Origin: Streptomyces smyrnaeus
GTDB lineage: Bacteria; Actinomycetota; Actinomycetes; Streptomycetales; Streptomycetaceae
Reading direction: 5' to 3'
DNA: 64,000 nucleotides
Assembly: GCF_017676345.1 (NCBI RefSeq)
Contig: NZ_JAFFZM010000021.1
Span: forward strand, 55,911-119,910
Below, one piece after another: positions 40,577-49,200 of this stretch (within the stretch, counting starts at the first letter, position 1; each line of letters opens with the position of its first letter). The translations under genes and the position numbers were made by a program. Below the pieces are notes generated by a model, which saw only the letters and a program-made list of their open reading frames with translations, was not told where the DNA came from and made no database searches.

Positions 40577-41092
40577 GTGAGCGCAGTCATAGCAGCGATG
40601 ATCACGGCCGTCGTCGGCGTCCTGGGCACCCTGTTCGCTCCCGTACTCACCCAACGCATCACGGCGCGGCAACGGGTCGAGGAGCGGGCTGAGGCCGACC
40701 GGCTGCGCCGCCTGGAGGAGCGCCGCGCCGCCTACACCGCCATGAACCGCGCCTCACGCCAGTTCAGCACCCTCCTCAAGGACGCCCTGCACCGGCTCCG
40801 CGACGACGTCTACACCGACCACGAGCGCACCGCCCTGGAAGAGGCCCGCCTCGACTACCGCGACCGCTACGCCGAGGCCCAGATGATCGTTCCCGAACAC
40901 ATCCTGGACGCCTCCCGCGCGGTCAACCGCGTCCTCGCCGGAGTCGACGCCGCCGTCAAACGCCTCGACCGCGGCCGTGCCCGCGACGGGGAGACCCCCG
41001 ACTCGGTACGCCTCACCCTCACCACCGAAGGCGACCGCGAACTGGCCGCCATGCGCCGACTGATGCGCGAGGACCTGGGCATCCACGACTGA
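40577..41092 (+). CDS. Membrane-anchored coiled-coil protein of unknown function
   Basis: 171 residues from a GTG at 40577. One N-terminal membrane helix (VIAAMITAVVGVLGTLFAPV) is followed by a long charged helix rich in Glu/Arg (RQRVEERAEADRLRRLEERR, YTAMNRASRQFSTLLKDALH), probably a coiled coil, then SRAVNRVLAGVDAAVKRLDR. It resembles small actinobacterial proteins of this layout without known role. Followed after 95 bases by another membrane-anchored protein, so the two may work together. Confidence 0.75.
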   Translation: MSAVIAAMITAVVGVLGTLFAPVLTQRITARQRVEERAEADRLRRLEERRAAYTAMNRASRQFSTLLKDALHRLRDDVYTDHERTALEEARLDYRDRYAEAQMIVPEHILDASRAVNRVLAGVDAAVKRLDRGRARDGETPDSVRLTLTTEGDRELAAMRRLMREDLGIHD

Positions 41093-41127
41093 ACGGCAGC
41101 CGACGAACGGGCCCGGACCCACCGCAA

Positions 41128-41187
41128 AGGGCAAGGGGCAAAAGAGGCAGAGGGCACAGGGCAAGGGACAAGGGGCAAGGAACAAGG
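41128..41187 (+). repeat. Purine/G-run tract upstream of 41188
   Basis: About 60 bases of GGGCAAGGGGCA-type repetition with at least six runs of three or four G on the plus strand, ending in the ribosome site of the next gene. It could fold into a G-quadruplex in DNA or mRNA. Confidence 0.6.
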
Positions 41188-41892
41188 GTGGACAGCATGC
41201 TGGAGGCAGTGGGATCGGAGCTGGTGAGCGCGCTCGTCGCCGCCGCGCTCACCGGGCTGGTGGGCCTTGCGCGCTGGCTGCTGGCCCGCCGCCTGCCTGC
41301 CCGCCGCATCTGGCGCTTCGAGAAGGCAGCCGAACTCTCAACAGTCGTCGACACCGACCATGTGGACACCGGCCGCTATCGGCGCCCCGTCTCCGGACTG
41401 GGCCAGGTCCGTGCGCTCTCCCTCCTCGTGCCCAGCCTGCACCTCGCCTATCGCGACCTGGACCTGGAAAAGCTCCACCTCTCCGCTCACCTGCCGGGCT
41501 CCGCCCTGGAGGGCTACCTCCTCGTCCTCGGCGGTCCGAAGACCAACGAAACCGCGGGCCGCCTGCTGACAGCCATGGCGGACTCCCTCCCGTTCCGCAC
41601 CGGCAGCGGAAGGATCGTCTGGGACGGCACTCCCTATGAGGGTGACGCGGCCGACGGCGCCGTCACCCGGGACCTCGGGCTGGTGATCCGCGCCCCCAAC
41701 CCCTTCAACCCCGCAGCTCGCGTCGTCATGCTGTGCGGTTGGTCCACCTACGGCACTCTTGCAGCGGCCCGCTGGCTCACCACCGAGGGCGCGGACCGCT
41801 CCCTCCCGGCCGACCTCACCGCCCTGGTGGAATCCCACGTCCTGCCCGACGGCCATGTCTCCCCACCCCGCGTCCTGAGACTCAGCCGATGA
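41188..41892 (+). CDS. Membrane-anchored protein of unknown function
   Basis: 234 residues (GTG 41188; ATG 41197 possible). An N-terminal membrane helix (ELVSALVAAALTGLVGLARW) is followed by a soluble domain with LGQVRALSLLVPSLHLAYRD, GYLLVLGGPKTNETAGRLLT, the DG/RDLGLVIRAPNPFNPAARV segment and VVMLCGWSTYGTLAAARWLT. The GGPxxN turn and the NPFNP and GxSTYGT stretches look like a conserved Rossmann-like domain that I have seen in uncharacterised actinobacterial proteins but cannot name. It may form a unit with 40577-41092. Confidence 0.72.
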   Translation: MDSMLEAVGSELVSALVAAALTGLVGLARWLLARRLPARRIWRFEKAAELSTVVDTDHVDTGRYRRPVSGLGQVRALSLLVPSLHLAYRDLDLEKLHLSAHLPGSALEGYLLVLGGPKTNETAGRLLTAMADSLPFRTGSGRIVWDGTPYEGDAADGAVTRDLGLVIRAPNPFNPAARVVMLCGWSTYGTLAAARWLTTEGADRSLPADLTALVESHVLPDGHVSPPRVLRLSR

Positions 41893-41965
41893 GCCGACCC
41901 CCCCAAAAAGCCGCCCCCTCTGCTGAACGGTGGCGGTGGTCCTCACATGTCACCGCCCGGGCGGG

Positions 41966-42112
41966 TCAGGCCACTTCGATGCCGTGGTCCTGGACCAGCT
42001 CCTCCAGGCCGCCCCGGTACCCCTTGCCTCCCGGGACGAAGCTCCAGTCACCGTTGACACGGCGGCGAAAGGAACCGAGAACCAAGGCGGTCTCGGCGGG
42101 ACGCCCGTCGGA
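41966..42112 (-). pseudogene. C-terminal fragment of a TerD-family gene
   Basis: The minus strand ends with SDGRPAETALVLGSFRRRVN, GDWSFVPGGKGYRGGLEELV, QDHGIEVA and a stop, matching the end of TerD/TerE stress proteins (ETALVxGxxYRR...GDWKFxAVGQGYxGGL...DxGIxV). Nothing TerD-like precedes it on that strand; upstream sequence is unrelated. About 48 codons survive. The rest of 41893-42257 holds the promoter of the next gene. Confidence 0.75.
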
Positions 42113-42257
42113 GACCAGGCCCGGGGACCGGTCCGGACCGAGCCGACGCGCCGACCACACATCGGTCACAGAAACGTCACTTCTCTTGCACGCCCCCTCA
42201 CACTTCACTCTGCCGAGCACTACGGTCACTCCACCCAAAACACCCTGGGGGGACGAG

Positions 42258-42770
42258 ATGACCAATCCGTACACCGGGCCCATACCACCGACACCCCGCC
42301 CACCCGACGCACGCCCGCTCCGCAAGCGTGTACTCGTGTGGCTCGGAGGCTCGGCCCTCTTCATCGCGGGCGTGGCCATCGGCTCGACCGGAGACGACGG
42401 CAAGCAGCCGGTCGACAGCAGAGCCAAGCCCGCGACGACCGTCACCGCGACCACCACAGCCACACCCGAGCCCGGCCCGACCGTCACCGAGAAGGCCAAG
42501 TCCCCGAGGAAGCCCGGCCCCACGGTCACCGTCACCAAGACCGCCACCGCCAAAGGTGCCGACATGGGAAGCGGCAGCAACAGCAGCAGCAGCGACAGCA
42601 GCAGCCGGGACAGCACCGGCACGTGCTCGATCGTCTCCAGTTCTGGGAACTGCTACTCGGCGGGTCAGTTCTGCCGAAACAGCGACCACGGGGCCGTCAC
42701 CTCCACCGCGAGCGGCAGGAAGATCAAGTGCGCGCAGAGCTCGAACGCCTGGCGCTGGACCTACATCTGA
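42258..42770 (+). CDS. Membrane-anchored protein with Pro/Thr linker and Cys-rich C-terminal domain
   Basis: 170 residues; GGGGGGACGAG precedes the ATG. A short cytoplasmic start, a membrane helix (RVLVWLGGSALFIAGVAIGS), a Thr/Pro/Lys linker with repeated GPTVTxxK units, a Ser run (SGSNSSSSDSSSRDS), and an end domain CSIVSSSGNCYSAGQFCRNS then DHGAVTSTASGRKIKCAQSS with four Cys and Trp-rich close (NAWRWTYI). The small Cys domain recurs at the ends of actinobacterial surface proteins. Probably exposed outside the membrane. Confidence 0.8.
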   Translation: MTNPYTGPIPPTPRPPDARPLRKRVLVWLGGSALFIAGVAIGSTGDDGKQPVDSRAKPATTVTATTTATPEPGPTVTEKAKSPRKPGPTVTVTKTATAKGADMGSGSNSSSSDSSSRDSTGTCSIVSSSGNCYSAGQFCRNSDHGAVTSTASGRKIKCAQSSNAWRWTYI

Positions 42771-42887
42771 CGGGACGGACCAGTCAACAGAACCGGTCAG
42801 CCTGTCCAGAACATCGGCTCTCCAGGTCGCTGATCAACGGCACATCAGGAGCTGGGGGGCGACGGCCGACCGGTGGGACCGCGGGGT

Positions 42888-42921
42888 CGAGGCGAGGCGA
42901 GGCGAGCCGAGCCGGGCCGGG
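42888..42921. repeat. Pentanucleotide tandem repeat (CGAGG/CGAGC/CGGGC)
   Basis: Seven consecutive 5-bp units: CGAGG three times, CGAGC twice, then CGGGC and CGGG. Located upstream of the hydrolase gene; could vary in number between strains. Confidence 0.6.
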
Positions 42922-42981
42922 ACGTTCTGCTGGGGGCGATAACCGAGGCTCGGTGCACGGCCGCACACCTACGGTGGCCGT

Positions 42982-43779
42982 ATGGACTCACCGATCACGG
43001 GAACAGCCGCCGGCGTGCCGTTCACCGCGCTGCCCCCGGCCGACAACGGCGCCGCGCCGCTGATCGTCACCTGGCACATGCTGGACGCACCGAGGTCGGA
43101 CGCCGCGTTCGCTGCCGCGCTGCCGATGAACGGTCTGCCCACGTGGCGGGTGCACCTCGGGATGCCGATGTGCGGGGCTCGGATGGTCGACGGCCGTACG
43201 GACGCGATCGTGGAACTCTTCCAGCGGGACCCCCTGATGTCCTTCCTGGCCCCGTTCGTCCAGCAGGCGACCGAGGAGTTCCCGGCCGCGCTGGCATCGC
43301 TGCGTGCCCAGCTGCCGGTCGGTGACGGCCCGATCGGTGTGCTCGGCGGCTCCCTGGGCGGGGCCGTCGCGCTACGGGTCCTTGCCGAGACCGGCACTCC
43401 GGTCTTCGCCGGCGCCGTCGTGAACGCCGCCGTCCGGATGCGGTCGGTCGTGGACCTGTTCCCGGGCGACTACCCCTACGACGCCGACTCCGAGAAGGTG
43501 GCCGACTCCCTCGACTTCGTCACCAAGGCCCCCGCCATCGCCGATCGCGCGCCGCTGCTCGTCGTCAGCGGCGAGTCGGACCACCCGGCGCTGCGCGCCG
43601 ACGCGTTGCACCTCGTCGACGCGCTGGGGGAACGGTCCGAACTGCTGTCGATCCCCGGATTGGCGCATCCGCTCGCCGACGAGCCCGGCATCGAGCCCGC
43701 CCCCCAGCTGCCACCGGCGCGCGCAGTGGACGCCGGCCTGACCGCATGGTTCCGACGCCACCTCCCGAGTACTGACTAG
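42982..43779 (+). CDS. Alpha/beta hydrolase
   Basis: 265 residues. The nucleophile elbow is GVLGGSLGGAVALRVLAETG (Gly-Gly-Ser-Leu-Gly-Gly), the acid lies in VVSGESDHPALRADALHLVD and the His in SIPGLAHPLADEPG. The N-terminal PLIVTWHMLDAPRSDAAFAA is the oxyanion-hole region. Complete length and triad suggest an active esterase or lipase-like enzyme of unknown substrate. Confidence 0.88.
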   Translation: MDSPITGTAAGVPFTALPPADNGAAPLIVTWHMLDAPRSDAAFAAALPMNGLPTWRVHLGMPMCGARMVDGRTDAIVELFQRDPLMSFLAPFVQQATEEFPAALASLRAQLPVGDGPIGVLGGSLGGAVALRVLAETGTPVFAGAVVNAAVRMRSVVDLFPGDYPYDADSEKVADSLDFVTKAPAIADRAPLLVVSGESDHPALRADALHLVDALGERSELLSIPGLAHPLADEPGIEPAPQLPPARAVDAGLTAWFRRHLPSTD

Positions 43780-43889
43780 CACCCCGCCCCGCTTCCCCGG
43801 CACCTCCCGGCACCGGCCGGCGTCGTTGCGCGCGGAGGCTGCCGGCGGCCCCTTCTCGTGCGGCGGGCTCTGAGCCGCTGCTCTCGGCA

Positions 43890-43915
43890 CGGCTCGGGGT
43901 ACGCGCCCCGAGCCG
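43890..43915. terminator. Bidirectional hairpin terminator
   Basis: CGGCTCGGGG and CCCCGAGCCG form a perfect 10-bp stem around TACGCG between convergent genes. Confidence 0.8.
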
Positions 43916-43965
43916 ACCGCGCCGGGTACCGGTCAACGGGAGACGTCAGGAACCATCGCAGGTAG

Positions 43966-44250
43966 TCAGCCTACGGCGATGAAGGAGAAGGGCCGGTCCG
44001 CCAGGGCCCCGTAGTAGTCGCCGGTATGGATCTCGCACTGTCCGGCGTCGACCTTCGCGACATGCGCATTGTCGACGATCTTCCATCCATCGCCGTTGAT
44101 GGTGGCCACGACCGAAGGGGTCTCCTCGAAGTCGCGGAGGAAGATCAAGGTGTAGGCGCCTGTGGTCTGGCTCGGCTTCACGACCTTGAAGTTGTGCCCC
44201 GCGATCTTGTCACCTTCGGCGCTGACCGTGCCGCGAATCCACTGATTCAT
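43966..44250 (-). CDS. Small beta-rich protein (phage tail-fibre-like C-terminal type)
   Basis: 94 residues. WIRGTVSAEGDKIAGHNFKV, TTGAYTLIFLRDFEETPSVV, ATINGDGWKIVDNAHVAK and DRPFSFIAVG follow the GT(V)...G.Y.I.F...F..TPxVVAT...FSFIAVG pattern seen at the ends of tail-fibre-like and actinobacterial surface proteins. No signal peptide. Function unknown; a single carbohydrate- or protein-binding domain is plausible. Confidence 0.7.
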   Translation of the reverse strand: MNQWIRGTVSAEGDKIAGHNFKVVKPSQTTGAYTLIFLRDFEETPSVVATINGDGWKIVDNAHVAKVDAGQCEIHTGDYYGALADRPFSFIAVG

Positions 44251-44522
44251 AAAACTCCGTCCTTTCTGCTACCAGCGGGTCCTCAGGCCCCGGCACGCAC
44301 GTGAGCCACCACCCCGCAGTTGCTGCCGGGGCGCTGAGGTGATTGACGAGGTCATGCCCTCCAGGCGCGCAGAATGTCGGCCTGCGCCACGAAACCGCCT
44401 GTTCGTGTACAGAAAGCGCTGCTCTGAGGCCTCGCGGATGCCGTCGCAGATGTCAGTGGGTGCCGCCACCGCCACCGCAAACTGACGCGGTTGCCGTCAA
44501 CACTGCCGTACGGCACGAAAAA

Positions 44523-44550
44523 GCCCCGCTCCGATTGATCGGAGCGGGGC
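44523..44550 (-). terminator. Terminator of tRNA-Arg(ACG)
   Basis: A 13-bp perfect stem GCCCCGCTCCGAT/ATCGGAGCGGGGC with a 2-nt loop (TG), followed on the minus strand by TTTTT, an unusually canonical terminator for this genome. Confidence 0.9.
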
Positions 44551-44562
44551 TCTCAGCTGCTG

Positions 44563-44635
44563 CGCGCTCGGCAGGATTCGAACCTGCAACCTTCTGATCC
44601 GTAGTCAGATGCTCTATCCGTTAAGCTACGAGCGC
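44563..44635 (-). tRNA. tRNA-Arg(ACG)
   Basis: 73 nt. The acceptor GCGCTCG pairs with CGAGCGC, the anticodon stem-loop is TCTGA-CTACGGA-TCAGA (anticodon ACG), and the T loop is GTTCGAATC. A34 is the expected target of TadA, encoded at 16028-16663. Confidence 0.97.
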
Positions 44636-44795
44636 TTGCTCTTCGGCGGTTTTTCTGCCGGTCGGCGTTGCGGGAACAACATTACATGACCTGCGCGCCG
44701 AGGTGAAATCCGTTTGGGTCACCCCCTGTGACCTGCGGAAACGGCATGGACAAGGGTGCCGCGCAGCGGGATCAGGGGGACGGGGTGGAACGAGA

Positions 44796-44820
44796 GAAGC
44801 CCCGGACGGGCCGGGGCTTC
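44796..44820 (-). terminator. Terminator of tRNA-Ser(GCT)
   Basis: GAAGCCCCGG pairs with CCGGGGCTTC (10 bp), 46 bases downstream of the tRNA. Confidence 0.8.
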
Positions 44821-44866
44821 GGTGATCTTGAGATCCGTGGATGATCCTGGATCCGGAGATCGTGAG

Positions 44867-44956
44867 CGGAGGCTCCGGGATTTGAACCCGGGATGGGGGG
44901 TCACCCCAAACCGCATTAGCAGTGCGGCGCCATAGACCAGACTAGGCGAAGCCTCC
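44867..44956 (-). tRNA. tRNA-Ser(GCT)
   Basis: 90-nt class II tRNA with acceptor GGAGGCT/AGCCTCC, anticodon loop CTGCTAA in stem CCGCA/TGCGG (anticodon GCT), long variable arm and T loop GTTCAAATC. Confidence 0.97.
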
Positions 44957-45411
44957 AGACACACTCGGGACGCCCGGAGGGCGGCAAAGTGTGTGCTGAT
45001 GATGGCACAACCCTGGGGGCTGTCTCCAATCGGCCCCTACCGTACTCGGTCCGCGGACCCCTGGGCAAAGCGTTAGCGCGACGGCCCGGCAGCGCCGCCA
45101 TCGGCCGGGTCGGCCTGGAGCGTCGGCCTCGGCGAAGTCGGTCTCGGGGCCGGGTCCCCGGATACCCGGGGACTCGGGGCAGGTGGCCCGGTGCAGGACA
45201 GCGTCGGTGGGGGCGGTCGCGGTGGGCGCCGGTGCGGCCGTACGGGGTGTGCGCTGCGCCCGGACGGGTCCGCCCGCGCAACGGTGAGGGCGGAGCGGCG
45301 TTGAAGAAGAGGGGGCGTACTCGCGGCGCCCCCGTCTCCCTCCCATCACGAAGGCCGCCCCCGTCCAGCCTGTCCCGGCGGGGGTGTGCTCTCGAGCCTC
45401 TGGAGTCAGTC
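44957..45411. other. Intergenic region, no supported gene
   Basis: About 455 bases between tRNA-Ser(GCT) and the inhibitor gene. It should contain the tRNA promoter at its left end. A GGGGCCGGGTCCCCGGATACCC-like stretch at about 45146-45168 can form small hairpins; nothing else stands out. Confidence 0.45.
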
Positions 45412-45924
45412 ATGCCGCGTCGTACCGCGCCCGTACCCTTCCGCGTCCGCCCGCTCCTCACCCTCACCATGGTCACCTCCACGGCGGCCGGCCTGCTCTC
45501 GCTCCTCGGGGCGCCGGAGGCGGTGGCCGCCGAGCCGTCGGCAGCCACCGGCCCGTCGGCCACCGCCGGTGGGTCCGCAGCCGCTGTCCGGCCCCGCGAC
45601 AAGCTCACCTTCACCGTCGCCCACAGTGGGAGGGCGGCGCACGACGGGTCGTACACGCTCCGCTGTCACCCCCCGGGGGGCAGGCACGCGGCTCCGAGCC
45701 GGGCGTGCGCGGCGCTCGATCGGGCGACCTCCCAGGGCCGTGACCCGTTCAAGCCGGTGGCGGCGGGTGCCACGTGCACGATGATCTACGGCGGCCCGGC
45801 GACGGCTCGTGTGACCGGCACCTGGCAGGGCCGGAAGGTCGACGCCCGGTTCAGCCGGACCAACGGCTGTGAGGTGGCGCGGTGGAACAGCCTCGTTCCG
45901 GCGCTGCCCCGGACGTCCTCCTGA
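45412..45924 (+). CDS. Secreted subtilisin-inhibitor-like (SSI family) protein
   Basis: 170 residues. A long signal (RRTAPVPFRVRPLLTLTMVT to AVAAEPS) and an Ala/Gly-rich spacer precede the SSI domain. Recognisable parts are YTLRCHPPGG, RACAALDRA, CTMIYGGPATARVTGTWQGR and the closing Cys in TNGCEVARWN, giving the four SSI cysteines. In SSI the reactive site follows the third Cys (CPMVY); here it is CTMIY, so P1 would be Met, favouring subtilisin/chymotrypsin-like proteases. It is likely a secreted regulator of extracellular proteases. Confidence 0.85.
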   Translation: MPRRTAPVPFRVRPLLTLTMVTSTAAGLLSLLGAPEAVAAEPSAATGPSATAGGSAAAVRPRDKLTFTVAHSGRAAHDGSYTLRCHPPGGRHAAPSRACAALDRATSQGRDPFKPVAAGATCTMIYGGPATARVTGTWQGRKVDARFSRTNGCEVARWNSLVPALPRTSS

Positions 45925-46290
45925 GTGCACGGTCCGAGCGGACGGCCTGACTGGGTGCACGGTCCGAGCGGGCGACCCGATCCTGCGGTCCGAGCGGGCG
46001 GCTTGAGCTTGCGGTGTCGCCCTGGGGGGTGAGCCGAGGGCGTTCGGCCTACTCTCCGCTGTGCGCCGGGTGTTGGCCGGCGACGCCCGCGCAGCCGGCC
46101 CTCTGCCCCGCGCTACGGGGGTGACCTGACACGCATCCGCCGCCGCTTCCAGGAGTGCGGCCCGTAGACTCCCCCTAGTGGCACGCCCGGGGTGAACGGC
46201 AGACTGGCAGCCGTGACCTGACCGGACCAACAGGGAAGAAACGGGCGGAAGGTCACGAGCACCTGAGGTCAGCAGGAGGGAATTGTCGCC
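45925..46290. repeat. Intergenic region with three GGTCCGAGCGG repeats (45931-45997)
   Basis: GGTCCGAGCGG occurs at 45931, 45961 and 45987; the first two are preceded by GTGCAC. The remainder up to 46290 is the leader of the large PAS gene, with AGGAGGG at 46274-46280 as its ribosome site. Confidence 0.6.
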
Positions 46291-49200
46291 GTGAGCAGCA
46301 GGCCATCCCGAGGCGCTGCTCGCCTCGCCGCCATACTCGACGCACTGCCCGACGCGCTCCTCCTGGTGAACTGCAACGGCACAGTGGTGAACGCCAACGC
46401 CATCGCGTTGGAGACCTTCGAGACGCCGGGCACGGCGCTGGTGGGGCGTGGACTGCTCGACCTGCTGCCCGAGTTCGACTCGAAGCGCATCCCGGGCTCG
46501 ATGCGGCGGCCGGACGAGGCCGCACAGACGCAGGGCCGCCAGAAGCCGACCCGGATGGTGGCGCGGCGTACGGACGGCAGCGAGTTCCCGGTCGAGGTGA
46601 CCAGCGCCAACCTCGAGGACGGAAGGACGCCGTACGCCTCCGCGTTCGAGGCCGCCTTCGCCGACCATCCGGGCGGTGGCGGTTACACGGGCGACGAACT
46701 GCTGATGCTCGTCGTACGCGATCTGACCGGCACCCTGGACACCGAGGCCGAACTGGCGCGGCAGCAGCGTCAGACGGAGATGATCCTGCGCGCCGCCTCG
46801 GAGGGCGTCGTAGGGGTGGACGCCGAGGGGCGGGTGGTGCTCGTCAATCCGGCGGCGGCCCAGATCCTCGGCTACCGCGCCAGCGACCTCGGCGGCCGGC
46901 AGTTGCACCCCCTCGTGCACCACTCACGCCCCGACGGCAGCCCCCTCCCGTTCGAGGAGACCCCGCTGGCCGACACCCTGCGCTCGGGCCGCAAGCACCG
47001 GGTGCGGGCCGGGCAGGTGCTGTGGGCGAAGGACGGGCAGGCGGTGCCGGTCGACATGACGACGGCACCGGTACGGGACGGCGAACAGCTGGTCGGCGCG
47101 GTGTTGACGTTCGCCGACCGGCGCCCCTACGACGCCGTAGCGGCCAGGCAGACGCAGTTGCGCGCCGTACTGGAGGAGTCGCTGCGCGGTCCGCTGGAGG
47201 AGTTGCGCCAGGAGCTGTCCGGGCTGACCTCCGACCCGGCGGCGCAGCTGTGGCCGGAGGCGAACCAGATCCTCCACCATCTGTCGGCGGGCTACGCCCG
47301 GATGACGACGCTGGTCGACAACGTCCTCGGCTACCAGCGGCTGGACGCAGGCCAGGAGCGGCTGCGGACCGAGCCGGTGCCGATGGACGCGGTGGTCTCC
47401 GCCGGTGTCGAGGGTGCCACCGAGCTGATCGGCCCGGGGCGCGCCCAGTTCGCCGTGCACGCGCCGCCCATCGAGGCCGAGGTGGACCCGGAACGGCTCG
47501 CTGTGGCGCTGGCGCATCTGATCGCGGATGTGGCGGGTGTGGACGCGACGGGTCGTACGACCTCGGCGCCGCCGCCCGGCGTCGACCCGACGATCGTGGT
47601 GGCCGCCGCCCAGCGCGGCGAGGTCGTACGCGTCGAGGTGCGCGGCCCGCACAGCGGCGGCAGCCGGGTGCACGAGCCGCTGGTGCGCGGCATCGTCACC
47701 CGGCACGGCGGCGTTCTCCAGACACATGAGGTGCCCGGCTCGGCGGGCGGCAGCGCGTATGTGCTGGAGGTCCCGGTCAAGGCGGTCGGCAACACGACGC
47801 GCCAGTCCGGCAGCCGGGCCCGCAGGCCCGGCCCCGGCGACACCAGCGGTACGGGCGGTACGGACAGCACGGGCGGCGGCATCGGCGCCGACAGCACGGG
47901 CGGCTCGGGCCGGCAGGACCGGGACGGTTCGACCGGTGCGGGCCGCTCCACAGGTGGCCGTGCGGCGAGCAGTGACGACTCGACGGGCGGCGGCGGTCAC
48001 GCGCGCGGGCGGAGCGGGAGCCACGCCCGGGGCGGCAGCCGCTCCCCCGGGAACGGCTCGCAGGGCGGCGAGGACGGGGCCTTCGGGGTGCCGAGCGTCG
48101 TGCCCGGTACCGAGCGCGGCGAGACGACGGTGATGCCGGTGCCGTCCGCCCCGGCGCGGGGGACGGCGGGGCACGCGCAGGAGAGCGGCGACGGAGGTCG
48201 CGGCGCAGGCCCGGACCCGGCCGGACAGGTCGGGCAGGCTCAGCAGGCCGGGCAGTCGCAGCATACGGAGCAAACGGGGCAGGCCGGGGGCGCGGAGCGC
48301 GGGCACGGCACCGGCGAGGGCGTATCGGCGGCCGCCCTGGAGCCGGTGGCGGACCCACGGCAGCCGGCGGGCGCGCTCGCTCCGGTTCCCGACCCTCGGC
48401 AGAGCATCGAACTGGGGCCGGGACCGTCCGCGGCCACCGGCAGCGGTGACCGCCACGGAGGCGGTGACGGCCGCCATGGCGGGCACAGTCACGGTCACGG
48501 TGATGGTGGCGGTCACGGTGACGGTGGTGGCCAGGCGCGGCATGAAGCGGGACCGCGTGCACTGGGCCCCGCGCGCCCCACCGCGGAAAGCGAACAGCCG
48601 GGAACCGGTACGCATCCGGCCCCGCCGCCCGCGGAGCACACGTCGGCCGCGCCGCACGGCCGTCCGATCGCCCCGGTTCCCGCACAGGGAGCCCCGTACC
48701 AGCAGGCCCCGTACGGAGAAGGGGCGTACGAGGACGCTGCGGCCATGCCCCGGCCCACCGGGCGACGGCGCGGGCGGCCGAGCCCGGCCGAGCAGCACGA
48801 GCAGGCGGCCGTCGGCGGACAGCCCGGCGCCCGTACCGCGTCCGGTGCTCTCGAACTCCCCTCGGGCGGAACAGGCGGCTCGGAAAGCTCAGGAGAAGGC
48901 GTGCCCGCGACCGTGCCCGCGCAGGGCTCGGGTCGGCGTGCGCGGCGCGCGCTGGGCGAGCGCCCGGAGGACCCGCACGTCTCCGGGCACTCCTCCGCGC
49001 CCCCGTCTCCGGGCGCGGAGACAGCTCAGGACGGCCTGGCGGCGCAGGTACCGAGTCAGCAGGAAGCGGGCGGCGCGGAGAGCGGACAGACCGGTGAGGT
49101 CGGGGAGGCCTCCGGTGGTCTGGAGCTGACGCCTGCCGGGGGAGGACGCCGGGCACGGCGCATCGCGGCCGCCCGCGCGCGGGCCCAGGCGGAGGCCGCG

